Below are positions 1 through 8,872 of a stretch of 64,000 bases of DNA, piece after piece. The stretch covers positions 62,001-126,000 of the forward strand of contig NZ_RAZT01000002.1 of the NCBI RefSeq assembly GCF_003626635.1, given 5' to 3'. Source of the stretch: Micromonospora musae. Lineage in GTDB: Bacteria; Actinomycetota; Actinomycetes; Mycobacteriales; Micromonosporaceae. The notes under the pieces were generated by a model. The model was not told the origin of the DNA and did not search any database. It saw nothing but the letters and a program-made list of their open reading frames with translations. The position numbers and the translations under genes were made by a program. How positions within the stretch are numbered: position 1 is the stretch's first letter; each line of letters opens with the position of its first letter.

Positions 1-1223
1 ACGACGCGACCCGGCAGCGTCATGCCGGCGTACGGGGTGTTGCGGCTCAGACTCGCCAGCTCACCGGGCTCGATCCGGCGCTGGGCGGCCGGGTCGACGA
101 GGGTGAGGTTGGCCGGCACGCCCGGTGCCGGGTCGAGACCGTGGGACTCCAGCCCGGCGATCCGGGCCGGGGTGCGGGACATCCGCTCGGCGATCAGGTC
201 CCAGCGGGGGCCGAGCACCTCCAGCGTGATCGAGAGCGCCGTCTCCAGGCCGAGCATGCCCGGCCGGGCGTACGCCCACTCGCACTCCTTGTCCTCCACG
301 GCGTGCGGCGCGTGGTCGGTGGCCACGATGTCGATCACCCCGTCCGCCAGCGCGGCGCGCAGCGCGGTGACGTCGTCGTCGGTGCGCAGCGGCGGGTTGA
401 CCTTGTAGACCGGGTCGTACGTCTCGGCCCGCACGTCGGTGAGGAGCAGGTGGTGCGGGGTCACCTCGGCGGTGACCCGTACGCCACGGGCCTTGGCCTG
501 GCGCAGCACCTCGACGCTGCCGGCGGTGGAGACGTGGCAGACGTGCAGGCGGCTGCCCACGTGCTCGGCGAGGAGCACGTCCCGGGCGATGATCGCCTCC
601 TCGGCCACGGCCGGCCAGCCGGTGAGCCCGAGCCGCGTCGAGACCGCCCCCTCGTGCATCTGCGCGCCCTCGGTGAGGCGGGGCTCCTCGGCGTGCTGGG
701 CGATGATCCCGTCGAAGGCCTTCACGTACTCCAGCGCGCGGCGCATCAGCCGCGGGTCGGCGACGCAGTGCCCGTCGTCGGAGAAGATCCGCACCCGGGC
801 GGCGGAGTCGGCCATCGCGCCCAGTTCGGCCAGCCGCTCGCCGGCCAGCCCGACCGTGACCGCGCCGATCGGCTGCACGTCGACCAGGCCGGCTTCGCGG
901 CCGAGGCGCCAGACCTGCTCGACGACGCCGGCGGTGTCGGCGACCGGTGAGGTGTTCGCCATGGCGCAGACCGCCGTGTACCCGCCGAGCGCCGCCGCGC
1001 GGGAGCCGGACTCCACCGTCTCCGCGTCCTCGCGGCCGGGTTCGCGCAGGTGGGTGTGGAGGTCGACGAGGCCGGGCAGGGCGACCAGCCCGGCGGCGTC
1101 GAGCACGGTGGCGCCGTCGGCGGCCAGGTCGGCGCCGGTCTCGGCGACCACACCGTCGCGGATCAGCAGGTCGGTCGGCGCGGCGCCGAGCACGCTGACC
1201 CCCTTGATGAGGTACGAGCTCAT
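1..1223 (-). CDS. pyrC: Dihydroorotase (3' end outside window)
   Basis: Catalyses the third step of de novo UMP synthesis, closing carbamoyl-aspartate to dihydroorotate in the cytoplasm. The reading frame starts at ATG 1223 (GAGGTGG just upstream) and is still open at base 1, so about 407 codons are visible and roughly 20 C-terminal residues are missing if it has the usual length. The metal-binding HxH lies at residues 56-58 (LVDLHTHLREPG), and FSDDGH and TDHAPH motifs are visible further on. It is the third gene of pyrR-pyrB-pyrC, 76 bp after pyrB. The reading is firm; only the truncated end is unknown. Confidence 0.95.
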   Translation of the reverse strand, partial: MSSYLIKGVSVLGAAPTDLLIRDGVVAETGADLAADGATVLDAAGLVALPGLVDLHTHLREPGREDAETVESGSRAAALGGYTAVCAMANTSPVADTAGVVEQVWRLGREAGLVDVQPIGAVTVGLAGERLAELGAMADSAARVRIFSDDGHCVADPRLMRRALEYVKAFDGIIAQHAEEPRLTEGAQMHEGAVSTRLGLTGWPAVAEEAIIARDVLLAEHVGSRLHVCHVSTAGSVEVLRQAKARGVRVTAEVTPHHLLLTDVRAETYDPVYKVNPPLRTDDDVTALRAALADGVIDIVATDHAPHAVEDKECEWAYARPGMLGLETALSITLEVLGPRWDLIAERMSRTPARIAGLESHGLDPAPGVPANLTLVDPAAQRRIEPGELASLSRNTPYAGMTLPGRV

Positions 1224-1299
1224 GCCGCCACCTCGCTGCGCTCGGCGGCGGCCTGAGGCACGTCCGCACTGTGCCGATGATTCACTCGCTGACGCTCGC

Positions 1300-2250
1300 T
1301 CATGCGTTGTTCCCCCCGAGCAGCAGGTAGAGGACGGCCATCCGGACGGAGACCCCGTTGGTGACCTGTTCGACGATGGTGGAGCGGGCCGAGTCGGCCA
1401 CCTCGGGTGTGATCTCCATGCCCCGGTTCATCGGGCCGGGGTGCATGACGATCGCGTGCTCGGGCAGCCGTCGCATCCGCTGCCCGTCGAGCCCGTAGCG
1501 GCGGGCGTACTCGCGGGCGGAGGGGAAGTAGGAGTCGCTCATCCGCTCCCGCTGCACCCGCAGCATCATCACCACGTCCGACGTCGGCAGCACCGCGTCG
1601 AGGTCGTAGCAGACGCTGATGTCGGGTGCCTGCCCCGCGGTGTTCGCGGTGGCCGCCCTGGTGGCCCAGTCGACCGGGATCAGCGTGGGCGGCCCGACCA
1701 GGGTCACCTTCGCGCCGAGGGTGGAGAGCAGCAGCACGTTGGAGCGGGCCACCCGGCTGTGCAGCACGTCGCCGACGACCGCCACCGACAGCCCGGCGAG
1801 CCGCCCCAGCCGGGAGCGCATGGTGTACGCGTCGAGCAGCGCCTGGGTGGGGTGCTCGTGGGTGCCGTCGCCGGCGTTGACCACCGAACCGTCCACCCAC
1901 TCGGCCAGCCGGTTCGCCGCGCCGGAGGCGGGGTGGCGGACGACCACCGCGTCGGCGCCCATCGCCTGCAGGGTGAGCGCGGTGTCCTTCAGGCTCTCGC
2001 CCTTCGCGACGCTGGAGCCCTTGGCCGAAAAGTTGATCACGTCGGCGCTGAGTCGCTTCGCCGCCGCCTCGAACGAGATGCGGGTCCGGGTGGAGTCCTC
2101 GTAGAAGAGGTTCACCACGGTGCGCCCGCGCAGCGCGGGCAGCTTCTTGACCTCGCGACCGGCGACCGTGGCCATCTCGGCCGCGGTGTCCAGGATCCGG
2201 GTGGCGGTGGCGGCGTCCAGGTCGGCGCCGGAGAGCAGGTGCCGGATCAT
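1300..2250 (-). CDS. pyrB: Aspartate carbamoyltransferase catalytic subunit
   Basis: Joins carbamoyl phosphate and aspartate, the committed step of pyrimidine synthesis. It is 316 residues, normal for the catalytic chain. The carbamoyl-phosphate loop STRTR is at residues 53-57, followed by [10 protein letters not shown], and HPGPMNRG is present near residue 250. No regulatory PyrI gene is adjacent, as usual for Gram-positive bacteria. The ATG overlaps the pyrR stop (ATGA), so its translation is probably coupled to pyrR and therefore to the PyrR-controlled leader upstream. Confidence 0.97.
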   Translation of the reverse strand: MIRHLLSGADLDAATATRILDTAAEMATVAGREVKKLPALRGRTVVNLFYEDSTRTRISFEAAAKRLSADVINFSAKGSSVAKGESLKDTALTLQAMGADAVVVRHPASGAANRLAEWVDGSVVNAGDGTHEHPTQALLDAYTMRSRLGRLAGLSVAVVGDVLHSRVARSNVLLLSTLGAKVTLVGPPTLIPVDWATRAATANTAGQAPDISVCYDLDAVLPTSDVVMMLRVQRERMSDSYFPSAREYARRYGLDGQRMRRLPEHAIVMHPGPMNRGMEITPEVADSARSTIVEQVTNGVSVRMAVLYLLLGGNNA

Positions 2251-2831
2251 GAGGCGATCCCTCCGTAGAGCTTGACCCCGTCCGCGCCGTCGGTCTCGGC
2301 GAGCGTGACCTTGACGCTCTCGGCGAGCGAGGTCGGAATGTTCTTGCCCACGTAGTCGGCGCGGATGGGCAGCTCCCGGTGCCCCCGGTCGACGAGGACC
2401 GCGAGCTGCACCGAGGCCGGGCGGCCGACGTCGTTGAGCGCGTCGAGCGCGGCCCGGACCGTCCGCCCGGAGAAGAGCACGTCGTCGACGAGGATGACCC
2501 GCTTCCCGTCGATGCCGCCGGGCGGCAGCTGGGTGGGGCCGATCGCGCGGGTGGCGTTGCGGCGCAGATCGTCGCGGTAGAGAGTGATGTCGAGCACACC
2601 GACCGGTACGGCCACGTCCTCGAAGGTGCTGATCCGGGCGGCGAGCCGCCGCGCCAGGGGCGCGCCCCGGGTGGGGATGCCGAGCAGAACGGTCTCGGCG
2701 GCGCCCTGGGTCTTCTCCAGGATCTGGTGGGCGATGCGATCGACCACGCGCTGAACGTCGGCGCTGGCGAGGATCACCTTCACCGAGGGTTGCCGCGCGG
2801 GTGGTGATTCGGCAGCCGGTGGGCAGGCCAC
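2247..2831 (-). CDS. pyrR: PyrR, pyrimidine operon RNA-binding regulator / uracil phosphoribosyltransferase
   Basis: Binds pyr mRNA when UMP is abundant and has uracil phosphoribosyltransferase activity. The PRPP loop [13 protein letters not shown] is at residues 112-124. A longer frame reaches 2924, but GTG 2831 is chosen because AAGGAGG lies six bases before it, and this gives the usual length (194 residues). The first 15 or so residues are a Pro/Ala-rich extension before the conserved [12 protein letters not shown]. It heads the pyr operon and presumably regulates its own messenger through the leader at 2836-2876. Confidence 0.93.
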   Translation of the reverse strand: MACPPAAESPPARQPSVKVILASADVQRVVDRIAHQILEKTQGAAETVLLGIPTRGAPLARRLAARISTFEDVAVPVGVLDITLYRDDLRRNATRAIGPTQLPPGGIDGKRVILVDDVLFSGRTVRAALDALNDVGRPASVQLAVLVDRGHRELPIRADYVGKNIPTSLAESVKVTLAETDGADGVKLYGGIAS

Positions 2832-2835
2832 GGCG

Positions 2836-2876
2836 GACCTCCTTCCCCGCCTCACGGGACGGGTCGTTAAAGGATG
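2836..2876 (-). promoter_or_regulatory. PyrR-binding RNA leader overlapping the pyrR ribosome binding site
   Basis: On the minus strand this reads CCTTTAACGACC, then CGTCCCGTGAGGCGGGG, then AAGGAGG and the GTG start. The CCTTTAA...GTGAGGC...GAAGG pattern matches the anti-antiterminator/binding-loop consensus known for PyrR in high-GC Gram-positive bacteria. The purine-rich half of the hairpin runs into the Shine-Dalgarno sequence, so UMP-loaded PyrR would block ribosome entry, the translational mode described for mycobacteria, rather than attenuation. The match was judged by eye. Confidence 0.7.
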
Positions 2877-3037
2877 TCGGGCGCCTCCGCCGCTGGCCGC
2901 GGGCGGCCCACGCGAAGGCTTCACGCCACGTTACCAGTGGTCACCGGGTCGGCCGCCGCCGGCTACTGACCACCGGATCAGCGTCACGAAATGGGGATAA
3001 CTCCCCCCGCGCTCCCCAACGGTAAGGTCACGAACAC

Positions 3038-3066
3038 TTGACCAGGTTGCTCAATCCCCGTACCGT
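3038..3066 (+). promoter_or_regulatory. Predicted bldD promoter
   Basis: TTGACC at 3038-3043 and TACCGT at 3061-3066 are separated by 17 bases, a good match to the vegetative actinobacterial consensus (TTGAC / TANNNT). The implied transcription start is near 3073, giving a leader of about 48 bases before the bldD ATG. Confidence 0.5.
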
Positions 3067-3079
3067 CACGCTCCGTAGC
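3065..3079 (+). promoter_or_regulatory. Possible BldD box (autoregulation)
   Basis: GTCACGCTCCGTAGC agrees with the published BldD box (NTNACNCWGNGTNAN) at seven of the nine fixed positions; the central G and the penultimate A differ. It overlaps the -10 and start-site region of the predicted bldD promoter, where BldD autorepression would be expected. Seen by eye only. Confidence 0.35.
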
Positions 3080-3120
3080 GAAATCGCTGGGAGAACCCCC
3101 GCAGCACTGGGAGTGTCCGA

Positions 3121-3609
3121 ATGCCCTCTGAATACGCCAAGTCTCTGGGTGCCCGCCTGCGCTCGATCCGCCAGCAGCAGGGGCTGTCCCTGCAGGGGGT
3201 GGAGGAGAAGTCGAACGGGCGCTGGAAGGCCGTCGTGGTCGGGTCGTACGAGCGCGGTGACCGGGCCGTCACGGTGTCCCGCCTGGCCGAGCTCGCCGAC
3301 TTCTACCGCGTGCCGGTCTCGGAGCTGCTGCCCGACGGCAGTGGGGTCCGTCACGAGCCCACCAGCAAGATCGTGCTGGACCTGGAGCGGCTCTACGACG
3401 AGGCCTCCGAGGACCTGGCCTACGTCGCCCGCTACGCGCGCGCCATCCAGCAGCAGCGCGGCGACTACAACGGGCGGGTGCTCTCGATCCGCGCCGACGA
3501 CCTGCGCGCGCTGGCGATCGTCTACGACGCCTCGCCGTCGGGTCTGATCGAGCGGCTCACCGAGCACGGCGTGCTCGTCGCCGACCCGCGGGCGTTCTTC
3601 GCCTCCTGA
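3121..3609 (+). CDS. bldD: BldD, c-di-GMP-responsive developmental master regulator
   Basis: A DNA-binding repressor that holds off sporulation genes in filamentous actinomycetes when dimerised by cyclic di-GMP. It is 162 residues, near the Streptomyces length. The N-terminal XRE-type helix-turn-helix spans about residues 7-70. The C-terminal domain has the c-di-GMP signature RxD-x8-RxxD as R113-G-D115 and R124-A-D-D127. The ATG has GGGAG seven bases upstream. It is divergent from pyrR and convergent with nusB. Its presence is the strongest sign that the host differentiates. Confidence 0.96.
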   Translation: MPSEYAKSLGARLRSIRQQQGLSLQGVEEKSNGRWKAVVVGSYERGDRAVTVSRLAELADFYRVPVSELLPDGSGVRHEPTSKIVLDLERLYDEASEDLAYVARYARAIQQQRGDYNGRVLSIRADDLRALAIVYDASPSGLIERLTEHGVLVADPRAFFAS

Positions 3610-3620
3610 CCGGCTGATCA

Positions 3621-3660
3621 GCAGAGAGGGCCCGTGCCGTACGGCACGGGCCCTCTCTGC
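3621..3660. terminator. Bidirectional terminator, perfect 40-bp palindrome
   Basis: Two perfectly complementary 20-base halves (left half GCAGAGAGGGCCCGTGCCGT) meet with no extra loop, 11 bases after bldD stops and 45 bases before the nusB stop on the other strand. The position between convergent genes and the stem strength suggest it stops transcription from both sides. There is no U-tract, as is common in actinobacteria. Confidence 0.8.
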
Positions 3661-3705
3661 GTCGCGCTATCCCTGCGCCGCTGTCTCTGCGGCGTGCGGA
3701 GCCGT

Positions 3706-4140
3706 TCAGCGGGTGGCGTACTCGGCGATCCGGCCGAGCACCCCGTTGAGGAAACGGGGCGAGTCGTCGGTCGACATCTGCCGGGCCAGCTCGACCGCCT
3801 CGCTGATCGCCACCGCGTCGTCGATCTCGTCGAGGAAGAGCAGCTCGTAGACGGCGATCCGAGCGAGGTTGCGGTCGACCGCGGGCATCCGATCCAGCGT
3901 CCACCCCTCGGCGTAGCTGGCGATCAGCTCGTCGATCCGGTCGAGGTGGTCGGCGACCCCCTCGACCAGCCGCACCGCGTAGCCCAGGTGCTCCGGGTGG
4001 GGTCGCTCGATGCGCTCCAGGTAGCCGGCCAGCACCTCCACCGGCGGGTGGTCGCGCAGGTCCGCCTCGAAGAGCACATCGAGCGCTCGCTTGCGCGCCT
4101 TGCGGCGCGCCGGCATCTGCTGTTTGGGACCCTCAGCCAT
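3706..4140 (-). CDS. nusB: Transcription antitermination factor NusB
   Basis: Binds boxA RNA with NusE (S10) and promotes antitermination on rRNA operons. It is 144 residues with an all-helical NusB pattern from ARRKARKRALDVLFEADLR at the start to FLNGVLGRIAEYATR at the end. It directly follows efp; the stop of efp shares one base with the nusB ATG, so the two are translationally coupled. efp-nusB next to bldD is the arrangement known from Streptomyces. Confidence 0.96.
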   Translation of the reverse strand: MAEGPKQQMPARRKARKRALDVLFEADLRDHPPVEVLAGYLERIERPHPEHLGYAVRLVEGVADHLDRIDELIASYAEGWTLDRMPAVDRNLARIAVYELLFLDEIDDAVAISEAVELARQMSTDDSPRFLNGVLGRIAEYATR

Positions 4141-4697
4141 CAGGAGCGGCCGAGGTAACGGCCGTCGCGGGTGTCGACCTTGATCTTCTCGCCGGTGGTG
4201 ATGAAGAGCGGCACCTGCACGGTCGCGCCGGTCTCGACCGTCGCCGGCTTGTTGCCGCCCGTGGAGCGGTCGCCCTGCAGACCCGGCTCGGTGTACGTGA
4301 CCTCGAGCACGACGCTGGTCGGCAGCTCGATGTAGAGCGGCACGCCCTCGTGGGTGGCGACGGTCGCCTCCGCCTCGGGCAGCAGGTAGTTCGCCGCCTC
4401 GCCGACGGTGCCGCCGGGCACGGTGATCTGGTCGAAGGTCTCCAGATCCATGAAGACGTAGTCCTCGCCGTCGGCGTAGAGGTACTGCATCGTGCGCTTG
4501 TCGACGGTCGCCGTCTCGACCTTGGTGCCCGCGTTGAAGGTCTTGTCGACCACCTTGCCGGAGAGCACGTTCTTCAACGTGGTGCGCACGAACGCACCAC
4601 CCTTACCGGGCTTGACGTGCTGGAACTCGACTACGGCCCAGAGCTCCTTGTCGAGGTTGAGTACCAGGCCGTTCTTCAGGTCGTTGGTGGTGGCCAT
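4140..4697 (-). CDS. efp: Elongation factor P
   Basis: Relieves ribosome stalling at polyproline stretches, relevant here because several proteins in the window are very proline-rich. It is 185 residues with the three-barrel EF-P pattern. The loop that enters the peptidyl-transferase centre reads PGKGG at residues 30-34, with K32 at the position modified in enterobacteria; no modification genes are visible nearby. The end RDGRYLGRS is typical. ATG 4697 has AGGCAGGA upstream. Confidence 0.96.
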   Translation of the reverse strand: MATTNDLKNGLVLNLDKELWAVVEFQHVKPGKGGAFVRTTLKNVLSGKVVDKTFNAGTKVETATVDKRTMQYLYADGEDYVFMDLETFDQITVPGGTVGEAANYLLPEAEATVATHEGVPLYIELPTSVVLEVTYTEPGLQGDRSTGGNKPATVETGATVQVPLFITTGEKIKVDTRDGRYLGRS

Positions 4698-5307
4698 TTC
4701 CTGCCTTGATCATCAATTGGCGGACAGACCTGGAAAGTCTACTAGCCCCGCCAGGATCTGGCCCGGCTCCACCCGGCCCGCAGCTCCGACCCGCCGCCGT
4801 CGGCCCCGGCCGGACCCCGTCCGCCCCCCGCACCCGCCCACCGCGGCACCCCCGGCGCCGCCTTCCCCGCTGCGGTCGACCGCGTGATCAACATCACTTC
4901 CTGCAGCCCAGCGCGCATCGGCCGGCGACTCCCCGGCTCCCTTGCTCTGCACCCCTGAACGCGCCGGTAACGGAAGGTGACTGAGGCCTGAACGGCAGGA
5001 GTCGGGGCGGTCCGCTGGAAGTGCAGTTCAACGGGGTGGTGCGTATAGGGCAGCAGAGCAAAGGATGCGGAGTGGTGAGGTGACCCGAGCAGTTGGGCAT
5101 TACTCAGCGTGAGGAAACCAGGGGTTGCGGGCCTGACCAACCCGATGGCTCGGCCGGACACTCGGGCGCCGAGGGCCGGGGCGGAGCGGACCGGGGCGGG
5201 CCGGGGCGGACCGGGCCGGGTTATGGGTAGCGGCCAGGGAACCGGACCGGGGCCGGGGTTGGGGTCAGCGAGAAAGGCGCGGCCGGGGCCGGACACGCGA
5301 GGGGGGT
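4698..5307. other. Gene-free interval between efp and aroQ
   Basis: No frame here gives a protein I can recognise. In Streptomyces and Mycobacterium this position usually holds an M24 Xaa-Pro peptidase gene (pepP/pepQ), which is absent. The part at 4973-5110 has less extreme GC than the rest. About 5170-5225 is a low-complexity run of GGGGCGGACC-like units, and 5430-5480 beyond the palindrome is another G/C-only tract. The left end must contain the efp promoter, which I could not place. Confidence 0.6.
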
Positions 5308-5383
5308 GATCGACTCGAGTTCCTTGAAATCGGGGTGTCGCGGCGGTGCGGACACCCCGATATCTCGGCAAGTCGAGTTGATC
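5308..5383. repeat. Palindromic intergenic repeat, family A, copy 1
   Basis: The arms start and end with GATC: the left arm begins GATCGACTCGAGTTCC and continues to ATCGGGGTGTC; the right arm is its imperfect complement, with a loop of about 11 bases. It lies about 110 bp beyond the aroQ stop, so it may terminate the aro operon. Near-identical elements are at 35216-35289 and 50738-50811. Confidence 0.8.
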
Positions 5384-5491
5384 ATCGTCGCCGGGCCCCC
5401 GCACCGGGCCCCGCACCAGGCCCGCGCCGGGCGGCGCGCGGGCGGGCTAGGCGGGGCGGGGGCGGGGGCGGGCGAGCCTAGTCGGGCAGGG

Positions 5492-5929
5492 TCAGCGCGC
5501 GCCGTGGCCGGCGGCTAGGTGGTGCAGGGCGAGGCGGTAGCCGTCGAGGCCCAGCCCGCAGATCACCCCGGTGGCCACCGCGGAGACCACCGAGTGGTGC
5601 CGGAACTCCTCGCGGGTGTGGATGTTCGAGATGTGCACCTCGATCAACGGCCCGCGCAGCATCGCGCAGGCGTCGCGGACCGCGTAGGAGTAGTGCGACC
5701 AGGCAGCGGGGTTGAGCACAACGGCCGCACCCTCGTCCGCGGCGGCGTGCAGCCAGCCGAGCAGCTCGTGCTCGGCGTCGGTCTGCCGCACCGTGACGTC
5801 CAGGCCGAGGTCCCGGCCGGTCGACTCACAGAGCGCCACGAGGTCGGCGTAGGTGCTCGCCCCGTAGACCTCGGGCTCGCGGGTGCCGAGCCGGCCGAGG
5901 TTAGGCCCGTTCAACACGCGGACCTTCAC
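5492..5929 (-). CDS. aroQ: Type II 3-dehydroquinate dehydratase
   Basis: Dehydrates 3-dehydroquinate to 3-dehydroshikimate, third step of the shikimate pathway. It is 145 residues, the normal size of the dodecameric type II enzyme. The flexible catalytic loop [10 protein letters not shown] carries Y22, the substrate-binding [10 protein letters not shown] starts at residue 72, and HISN has the catalytic H99. The GTG start overlaps the aroB stop (GTGA). It is the last gene of aroC-aroK-aroB-aroQ. Confidence 0.96.
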   Translation of the reverse strand: MKVRVLNGPNLGRLGTREPEVYGASTYADLVALCESTGRDLGLDVTVRQTDAEHELLGWLHAAADEGAAVVLNPAAWSHYSYAVRDACAMLRGPLIEVHISNIHTREEFRHHSVVSAVATGVICGLGLDGYRLALHHLAAGHGAR

Positions 5930-7008
5930 GGCTGCGCCACCTCCTCGTATGCGGCGCGCAGCAGGGCGTCGTCCGGGCCTTCGAGGATCGCCGGACGGGC
6001 CAGCCCGTCCAGCACCACGAAGCGCAGCCGGTTGCCCCGGGCCTTCTTGTCCACCCGCATGGCGGCCAGCAGCTGCGGCCAGGCGTCGGCCGGGTAGCTG
6101 GTGGGCAGGCCGAGAGCGGCCATCGCCGTACGATGCCGACGCGCCGTCGCCTCGTCGAGCCGGCCGGTGAGCCGGCCCAGCGCGCCCGCGTAGACGACGC
6201 CCACGGCGACCGCGTCGCCGTGCCGCCAGCGGTAGCCCTCGACCTTCTCGATCGCATGCCCGAGGGTGTGGCCGTAGTTGAGCACCTCACGAACGCCGGA
6301 CTCGCGCAGGTCGCCGGAGACCACGTCGGCCTTCACCCGGATCGCCCGCTCGATCAGTTCGCGGGTCACCGGTCCGGTCGGGTCGACGGCGGCCGCCGGG
6401 TTCGCCTCGACCAGGTCGAGGATCGCCGGGTCCGCGATGAAACCGCACTTGACGACCTCGGCGAGCCCCGCCGCCAGGTCTGCCGGGGGGAGGCTGTCCA
6501 GGGTGGCCAGGTCGCAGACCACCCCCGCCGGCGGGTGGAACGCGCCGACCAGGTTCTTGCCGGCAGCGGTGTTGACCCCGGTCTTGCCGCCCACCGCGGC
6601 GTCGACCATGCCGAGCAGCGACGTGGCCACCGGCACCCAACGCACCCCGCGCAGCCAGCAGGCGGCGACGAAACCGGCCAGGTCGGTGACGGCGCCGCCG
6701 CCCACCCCGACCACCGCATCGGTACGGGTGAAGCCGTGCTCGCCCAGCCGGTCCCAGCAGGCCGCGGCGACGTCGATCCGCTTGCCCGCCTCGGCGTCCG
6801 GTACCTCGATCGGCAGCGGTTCGACGCCGGCGGCGCGCAGCCGCTCGCCGAGCGAGTCGGTCAACGCCTTGAGCGGCGGGGCGTGCAGCAGCGCCACCCG
6901 GGTCGCCCCGGGCAGCAGACCGGGCACCGTGTCGAGCAGGTCACGTCCCACCAGCACGTCGTACGACTGCTCACCGCCGCCGACCGGGATCCGGGTCACC
7001 TCGTCCAT
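5926..7008 (-). CDS. aroB: 3-Dehydroquinate synthase
   Basis: Converts DAHP to 3-dehydroquinate, the second shikimate step, using NAD and a metal ion. It is 360 residues. [13 protein letters not shown] at 101-113 is the NAD-binding segment and GGKTGVN lies at 140-146. Metal ligands are the expected E184 (LAEVVK), H247 (NYGHTLGHA) and H263 (RHGD). It follows aroK after 39 bases and overlaps aroQ. Confidence 0.97.
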   Translation of the reverse strand: MDEVTRIPVGGGEQSYDVLVGRDLLDTVPGLLPGATRVALLHAPPLKALTDSLGERLRAAGVEPLPIEVPDAEAGKRIDVAAACWDRLGEHGFTRTDAVVGVGGGAVTDLAGFVAACWLRGVRWVPVATSLLGMVDAAVGGKTGVNTAAGKNLVGAFHPPAGVVCDLATLDSLPPADLAAGLAEVVKCGFIADPAILDLVEANPAAAVDPTGPVTRELIERAIRVKADVVSGDLRESGVREVLNYGHTLGHAIEKVEGYRWRHGDAVAVGVVYAGALGRLTGRLDEATARRHRTAMAALGLPTSYPADAWPQLLAAMRVDKKARGNRLRFVVLDGLARPAILEGPDDALLRAAYEEVAQP

Positions 7009-7047
7009 CGCGGGCAGCCTAGTCGAGCGGACCGGGACCGGGCGACG

Positions 7048-7578
7048 TCAGCGCTTCAGCAGGGCGTGGATCTCGGCCGCGATCTCCTCCGGGAGGCGCC
7101 CGTCGGTGGACACCGTCGCGGTGGCGACCTCCTCGTAGAGGGGGCGACGCTGGTCCATCAGGTGCTTGAGGGTCGCCCGCGGATTGATCGCCAGCAGCGG
7201 GCGGCCGGCCCCGAGCCCCACCCGCTTGACCGCGTCCGGCAGCTCGACGGAGAGGTGCACCACCGGGTGCCCGACCAGGGCCGCGCGGGTCTCCTCGGCG
7301 AGCACCGCGCCGCCGCCCAGCGCCAACACCCCCGGGCAGGAGGCGAGCGCCGCGGCGACCGCGGCCCGTTCGAGCGCCCGGAAGTGCGCCTCACCCTCGT
7401 CGATGAAGATCTCCGGGATCGGCTTACCGGCCATCCGCTCGATGTCCAGGTCGGTGTCGCGGAACTCCACCCCCAGCCCGGCGGCGAGCGCCTGCCCGAC
7501 CGTGGTCTTGCCGGAGCCGGGCGCGCCGACCAGTACACAGACCGGCCGGGTCACCCCGGCTGCCGCCGCGCCGGTCAC
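7048..7578 (-). CDS. aroK: Shikimate kinase
   Basis: Phosphorylates shikimate at the 3-hydroxyl with ATP. It is 176 residues. The Walker A loop GAPGSGKT is at residues 18-25, the substrate-binding [14 protein letters not shown] follows near residue 41, and LGGGAVL near residue 91 is the shikimate-binding Gly-rich strand. The GTG start overlaps the aroC stop (GTGA), so aroC, aroK, aroB and aroQ are read as one coupled unit. Confidence 0.96.
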   Translation of the reverse strand: MTGAAAAGVTRPVCVLVGAPGSGKTTVGQALAAGLGVEFRDTDLDIERMAGKPIPEIFIDEGEAHFRALERAAVAAALASCPGVLALGGGAVLAEETRAALVGHPVVHLSVELPDAVKRVGLGAGRPLLAINPRATLKHLMDQRRPLYEEVATATVSTDGRLPEEIAAEIHALLKR

Positions 7579-8753
7579 CGGATCACCAGCGCGTCCAGGT
7601 AACCGGCGAGGTTACGGCGGATCTCCGCGACCGAGTCGCCGCCGAACTTTTCCATGGTCGCCTCGGCGAGCACCAGGGCGACCATCGCCTCGGCCACCAC
7701 GGCGGCGGCCGGTACGGCGCAGACGTCCGACCGCTGGTTGATCGCGGTGGCCGGCTCGCCGCTGGTCACGTCGACGGTGGCCAGGGCCCGGTTCAGCGAC
7801 GAGATCGGCTTCATCGCGGCCCGGACCCGCAGCGGCTCCCCGGTGGTGATGCCACCCTCCAGCCCGCCGGCCCGGTCGGTGACCCGCCGGACGCCGGTGG
7901 CGGTGGGGACGATCTCGTCGTGCGCCGCGGAGCCCCGCGACCGGGCCTGCTGCCAGCCGTCGCCGATCTCCACGCCCTTGATCGCCTGGATGGACATCAG
8001 CGCGGTGGCGAGCCGGGCGTCGAGCTTGCGGTCCCACTGCACGTGGCTGCCCAGGCCCGGCGGCACCCCGTACGCCAGGACCTCGACCACGCCCCCGAGG
8101 GTGTCGGCGTCCTTCTTCGCGGCGTCGACCTCGGCGACCATCCGCACGCTCGCCTCCGGGTCGACGCAGCGCAGCGGGTCGGCGTCGATCCGCTCGGCGT
8201 CCTCGGGCCGCGGCCGGAGCCCCGGCTTCACGCTCACCGGACCCAGCTCCACCACGTGCGAGACGATCTCGATGCCGAGGGTCTGCTTCACCAGCGCCTT
8301 GCCGACGGCGCCGACGGCGACCCGAGCCGCGGTCTCCCGGGCGCTGGCCCGCTCCAGGATGGGTCGGGCGTCGAGGTGCCCGTACTTCTGCATGCCGGCG
8401 AGGTCCGCGTGCCCCGGGCGGGGGCGGGTGAGCGGGGCGTTGCGCGCCTGCCCGGCCAGCTCCTCCGGATCGACCGGATCGGCGGCCATGACGGTGCGCC
8501 ACTTCGGCCACTCGGAGTTGCCGACCCGGATGGCCACCGGGCTGCCGAGGGTGACGCCGTGCCGCAGGCCGCCGATGACCTCGACCTCGTCCTGCTCGAA
8601 CGACATCCGGGCGCCCCGGCCGTAGCCGAGCCGACGGCGGGCCAGCTCGGCGGAGATGTCGCCGGTGGTCACCTCGACTCCGGCGGGCACCCCCTCGAGC
8701 AGCGCGACGAGGGCGGGTCCGTGCGATTCACCTGCGGTCAGCCAGCGCAACAC
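7575..8753 (-). CDS. aroC: Chorismate synthase
   Basis: Makes chorismate from EPSP with reduced FMN, the last shikimate step. It is 392 residues from GTG 8753 ([21 protein letters not shown]). A longer frame continues upstream but has no homology, and GESHGP near the start is the classic N-terminal signature. [16 protein letters not shown] and the C-terminal [15 protein letters not shown] segment are also typical. It lies 119 bases after the polysaccharide locus, which runs in the same direction and could read into it. Confidence 0.96.
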   Translation of the reverse strand: MLRWLTAGESHGPALVALLEGVPAGVEVTTGDISAELARRRLGYGRGARMSFEQDEVEVIGGLRHGVTLGSPVAIRVGNSEWPKWRTVMAADPVDPEELAGQARNAPLTRPRPGHADLAGMQKYGHLDARPILERASARETAARVAVGAVGKALVKQTLGIEIVSHVVELGPVSVKPGLRPRPEDAERIDADPLRCVDPEASVRMVAEVDAAKKDADTLGGVVEVLAYGVPPGLGSHVQWDRKLDARLATALMSIQAIKGVEIGDGWQQARSRGSAAHDEIVPTATGVRRVTDRAGGLEGGITTGEPLRVRAAMKPISSLNRALATVDVTSGEPATAINQRSDVCAVPAAAVVAEAMVALVLAEATMEKFGGDSVAEIRRNLAGYLDALVIR

Positions 8754-8872
8754 AGGCGCAAGTTTGTCACGCCGTGTGGTCGGACCGGTGCGGCGGCCAC
8801 CCCGTCCCGCCCTGCGGACGGTGATGTCCGCCGACCGGCCGGGACGCGCCGACCCGCCCCGACCGGTCAGGC

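Noticed and set aside
1232..1303. CTCGCTGCGCTC and CTCGCTGACGCTCGC motifs between pyrB and pyrC as a regulatory element
   Set aside because: Short motifs of this type are scattered widely through actinobacterial genomes; nothing here ties them to pyr regulation.
2247..2924. Longer PyrR from an upstream start at 2924
   Set aside because: It would translate through the PyrR-binding leader and the strong ribosome site; GTG 2831 is better placed.
4742..5416. Frame of 224 codons in the gap between efp and aroQ
   Set aside because: Pro/Arg/Gly-rich with no motif or ribosome site, and it runs across palindrome A1.
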